Shown piece by piece: positions 61,301 to 64,000 of a stretch of DNA of 64,000 nt (positions are counted from its first letter, which is position 1; each line of letters starts with the position of its first letter). The notes under the pieces are model-generated. The model had not been told where the DNA came from and made no database searches. It was given only the letters and a program-made list of their open reading frames with translations. The DNA comes from Sebastes aleutianus. Taxonomy: Eukaryota > Chordata > Actinopteri > Perciformes > Sebastidae. The DNA is taken from the NCBI GenBank assembly GCA_916700875.1, contig CAKAKS010000001.1, positions 14,425,000 to 14,488,999 on the forward strand. The letters are read 5' to 3'. The position numbers and the translations under genes were made by a program.

Positions 61301-61650
61301 TAGGCCTAAACGATTTTTGAAAAAGTATCTAATTGTGATTATTTTGACTGACATTTCAATTGCGATGATTTGCAATATTAAAGGGAATGGTCATTTTTAC
61401 ATCTTTATTCTCATTTTCACTGAACAACATTATTACGGTGTGATTTTTGCAGCAATCTGTACCAAACAAATATATTTTTTTAAGTCTGTAGAATATGATG
61501 AGTTGGCTAGGACATCTCTGCAGCACGACAATATTTAATTTAAAATAGTATTTTGACACATATTTAGGCTTCAACAAATATTGCGCAAATATCCCTGCAA
61601 TTTGGCCATGTTGCGATTTCGATAAAATTTTGATTAATTGTGCAGCCCTA
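61301..61650 (+). mobile_element. Short hAT-like MITE
   Basis: Left end TAGGCCTAAACGATTTTTGA and right end TGATTAATTGTGCAGCCCTA; the right end inverted reads TAGGGCTGCACAATTA, the usual terminus of fish hAT MITEs. Flanking octamers ATAGATAC and ATAAATAT match at six of eight positions, perhaps a decayed duplication. Confidence 0.65.
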
Positions 61651-62937
61651 ATAAATATTGTTACTCTATTCATAATGTATTATTCATTAATCACATTTTT
61701 CTTAATCCAGCCAAATGCAAAGTACAACATACTTTAATGAAATATTTATTTCACACGTCGTAGCCACAGAGATGTGACAACTGAAACTTGAGTGATGGCA
61801 ACCAAAGAGACTGTCAGCTATGAATATGTGGAAAAGATCCCTACTGAGCTGCTGTGACATTGTACGGTCAAATTGTACTTTCTGACGGATGAAGAATGTG
61901 TAAGTAGAGCTGGAAGACACAGCATGTTTCTACTAAAGATCTCCTGCTGGGCAAAAACAAGCTGCTGAAAGAAAAAAGAGGAGATACGAGACTACACTTC
62001 CACAGGGGGGGGGGATGTGATAATAATAACCAAACCTCGTAAAATATTTATCAAAAATGTATGAAAACGACTAACGACTAATTCTCACAGGCTTTTCAGT
62101 GTGTGTGTGTTTACGTCACTGCGGAATGTTGATTCACAGTCGCCCATTATTCATCATTATGTAATTTCCAACTGATGAACTCAATACTTCAGAAACAATA
62201 GAAGACTCCGGAGAGACAATGAACAGAGATGCAGGCGTGTGACATGAAGGGGTGCTGGGAGATGGATGGCCTGAAAACATGAAGAACAAAACTGATGAGA
62301 GAATTTAGAGAAAGTGAGGGTGAAGTTTAAAGAAAAGGCAGAAGGGAGAGAGAGGACTCGGTGACTGCAGTGAGGCAGGGTACACTGTACTGCTGCATGA
62401 ATATATTTTGTGGGAAGCAGCACTTTATGTAAGATTCTGTCGGTTTAGTAAATCGCCTGCCAGCAAAAACTGGCAGAAAACTTTACCTCCACAGGATGCA
62501 AAGTTTGTGACTTCTTCAGTATTCAAAACAAAATTGCATGTGAGGTTTTCTTATGCTCAATATGTGCTCCCATGTTGCTACCACCCTGTTATATAAACAA
62601 CGCATACATGGAGACAACAACGGGAGCTGGTTTATACCGTAAATGTTAACAAAACAAAATGTATTCACACATATGTTGGCGTGAAAGCCCTTCTGCCCAC
62701 ACTGTACTATTTTAAAGCATTAACACGCATTCTGCTCTGTTGGTATTTAAAGTATCACCTGCTTCATACAGCAGTATATGTGGTGGCGGAGCTTATAAAG
62801 CACAAAAATGTTCAGAAAAGGGTGGCCAAATATACCAAAGTACAGCCTTTTTCCAATCAAAAACAGGCTTCATCATCTCAAGACAATTATCAAACCTACA
62901 GCCATATACAATTTACAGAACTTCCATTAGATTAAAA

Positions 62938-63585
62938 GGTAACCCTATATAATAACCATCATTTATCATAAATTGATTGATTAATTAAACCTAGTTAATA
63001 GTTATTTTACTGTTAGCAAACCATGAAATGATAATTCATAATATTTATTCATTATTAGTAATGCTATAATGTATGTTATTTTAACAGTTTATTGTTGCAC
63101 ACATTATAACATTTTATATACTATATATATAAGTATTTGTTAATGATTAGGAAATGATTTCTAAACCTTTATGAAATTGTTTGTAAAGCATCTATAAACA
63201 TTATTTAGATAGTTGATAGTTGTCAATGGTTAATAATAGTTTTTTGGTCCATCTGTCTATGTCATTTTATAGATGTTTTACAAATGATTTCTTAAAGGTT
63301 TACAAATCATGTGGTAATAATTAACAAATACTTAATATAGTATAATGTTATAATGTCTGCAGCAATAAACTGTAAAATGTAATCAGAATGTAATTGTTGA
63401 TGTCTGTTATCAGCTAGAAAACAATATATATATGATAGAATATGTATATAGAAATTATAGTGTTACTAATAATTAGTAAACATGAATAATTATCATTTTA
63501 TTGTTAACAGGAAAATAACTATGAACTAAGTTTAATTAACTATCAATTTACCAGTTATAAATGATGGTTATTATAAAGTGTTTCT
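62938..63585. mobile_element. Near-complete palindromic foldback MITE with 8-bp target duplication
   Basis: Left end GGTAACCCTATATAATAACC then ATCATTTAT; the right end inverted reads AGAAACACTTTATAATAACC then ATCATTTAT. Homology between arms continues inward (AAGTATTTGTTAATGATTAG against the inverse of 63297-63337), so almost all 648 bp is one imperfect palindrome centred near 63260. GATTAAAA flanks both sides (62930-62937 and 63586-63593). Confidence 0.88.
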
Positions 63586-64000
63586 GATTAAAATACACAA
63601 AACAAAGTACATTATTCCACAACATCAGCATCTAATGTGAAGAAAACCGGTGTAAATTCATGCTCTAATGTTGTTACACATTGTTAAGTCTCAGGAAAAA
63701 AAGCCATTCATACACACAAAAACACAGTCTGGGAAAATCCTACAAACAAAAGACAGAAAACAATTATTTGAAATCAGGCCGGCTGTCGCCAAACAGATAC
63801 CGAGTCACACAGAAACCAGGACTATATGCGAAACTAAATCAACAGCACATATTATCAGGATACTGATGAGCTGCAATGTATGTTCATTTCAGCGAGGCGA
63901 AGCAGCCAACTGGTTTTCTCAAATGCTGTAGGATTAGCGTGGATTCCAATACATGTTCACCACAGCTCCACAATATAAGCTACAAATCAACTGCTGGACC

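Larger units (their letters stand above)
55138..64000 (-). other. spock1 intron running off the right edge
   Basis: No further spock1 exon recognised. Contains the minisatellite 55326-56015, a CA-rich stretch near 56577-56607, repeats at 60119-61131 and 61301-61650, and the foldback 62938-63585. The stretch 56600-60100 shows nothing recognisable. Confidence 0.6.

Noticed and set aside
14053..64000. A separate gene nested in the large spock1 introns
   Set aside because: I scanned the longer frames on both strands and found no conserved domain, exon chain or RNA gene; all longer frames map to simple or dispersed repeats.

Overview
The window is animal nuclear DNA, almost certainly from a ray-finned (teleost) fish. 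Genes are split into short exons with canonical GT..AG junctions. Introns are rich in CA/GT and GA/CT microsatellites, and many small TIR-bearing DNA transposon relics look like families common in fish. No bacterial operons, tRNA, rRNA or CRISPR array were recognised.

Two convergent protein-coding genes are present. (1) About 1-9.5 kb, plus strand: the 3' three-quarters of a Bicaudal-C family gene. Fifteen exons join in frame from 72 to a TGA at 9034-9036 (758 residues), giving KH2, KH-like, KH3, KH-like, a low-complexity linker and a C-terminal SAM domain. It is clearly Bicaudal-C, but it diverges from recalled BICC1 and lies beside a SPOCK1-type gene, so the paralogue bicc2 is preferred. 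Its 5' exons lie left of the window. (2) About 13.8 kb to beyond the right edge, minus strand: the 3' part of a testican gene, closest to SPOCK1. Nine phase-compatible exons (55057-55137 down to the stop at 13856-13858) encode a candidate extra segment, the follistatin-like/Kazal region, an extracellular calcium-binding (EC) domain with two EF hands, a thyroglobulin type-1 domain, and an acidic tail with Ser-Gly sites. The signal-peptide exons are off the right end. Two introns are about 13.6-13.8 kb each.

Between the genes (about 9.5-13.8 kb) I see only transposon relics and, presumably, the spock1 3' UTR.

The rest is intronic repeat landscape: three long foldback elements (2056-2617, 42783-43472, 62938-63585); a 772-bp hAT-like element with a perfect 12-bp TIR and 8-bp target duplication (17756-18527) plus a truncated sister (30881-31355); an inverted pair of another family bracketing four spock1 exons (16659-17195 and 33692-34221); a 42-bp minisatellite in bicc2 (7498-7790); a 27-bp minisatellite in spock1 (55326-56015); a 750-bp polypurine tract (45230-45980); and several fragments of a TTAGGTTTAGG-containing family. 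I found no convincing new biological system. The most checkable points are the microsatellite-embedded splice sites of spock1, the extra spock1 exon, and the foldback and minisatellite structures.
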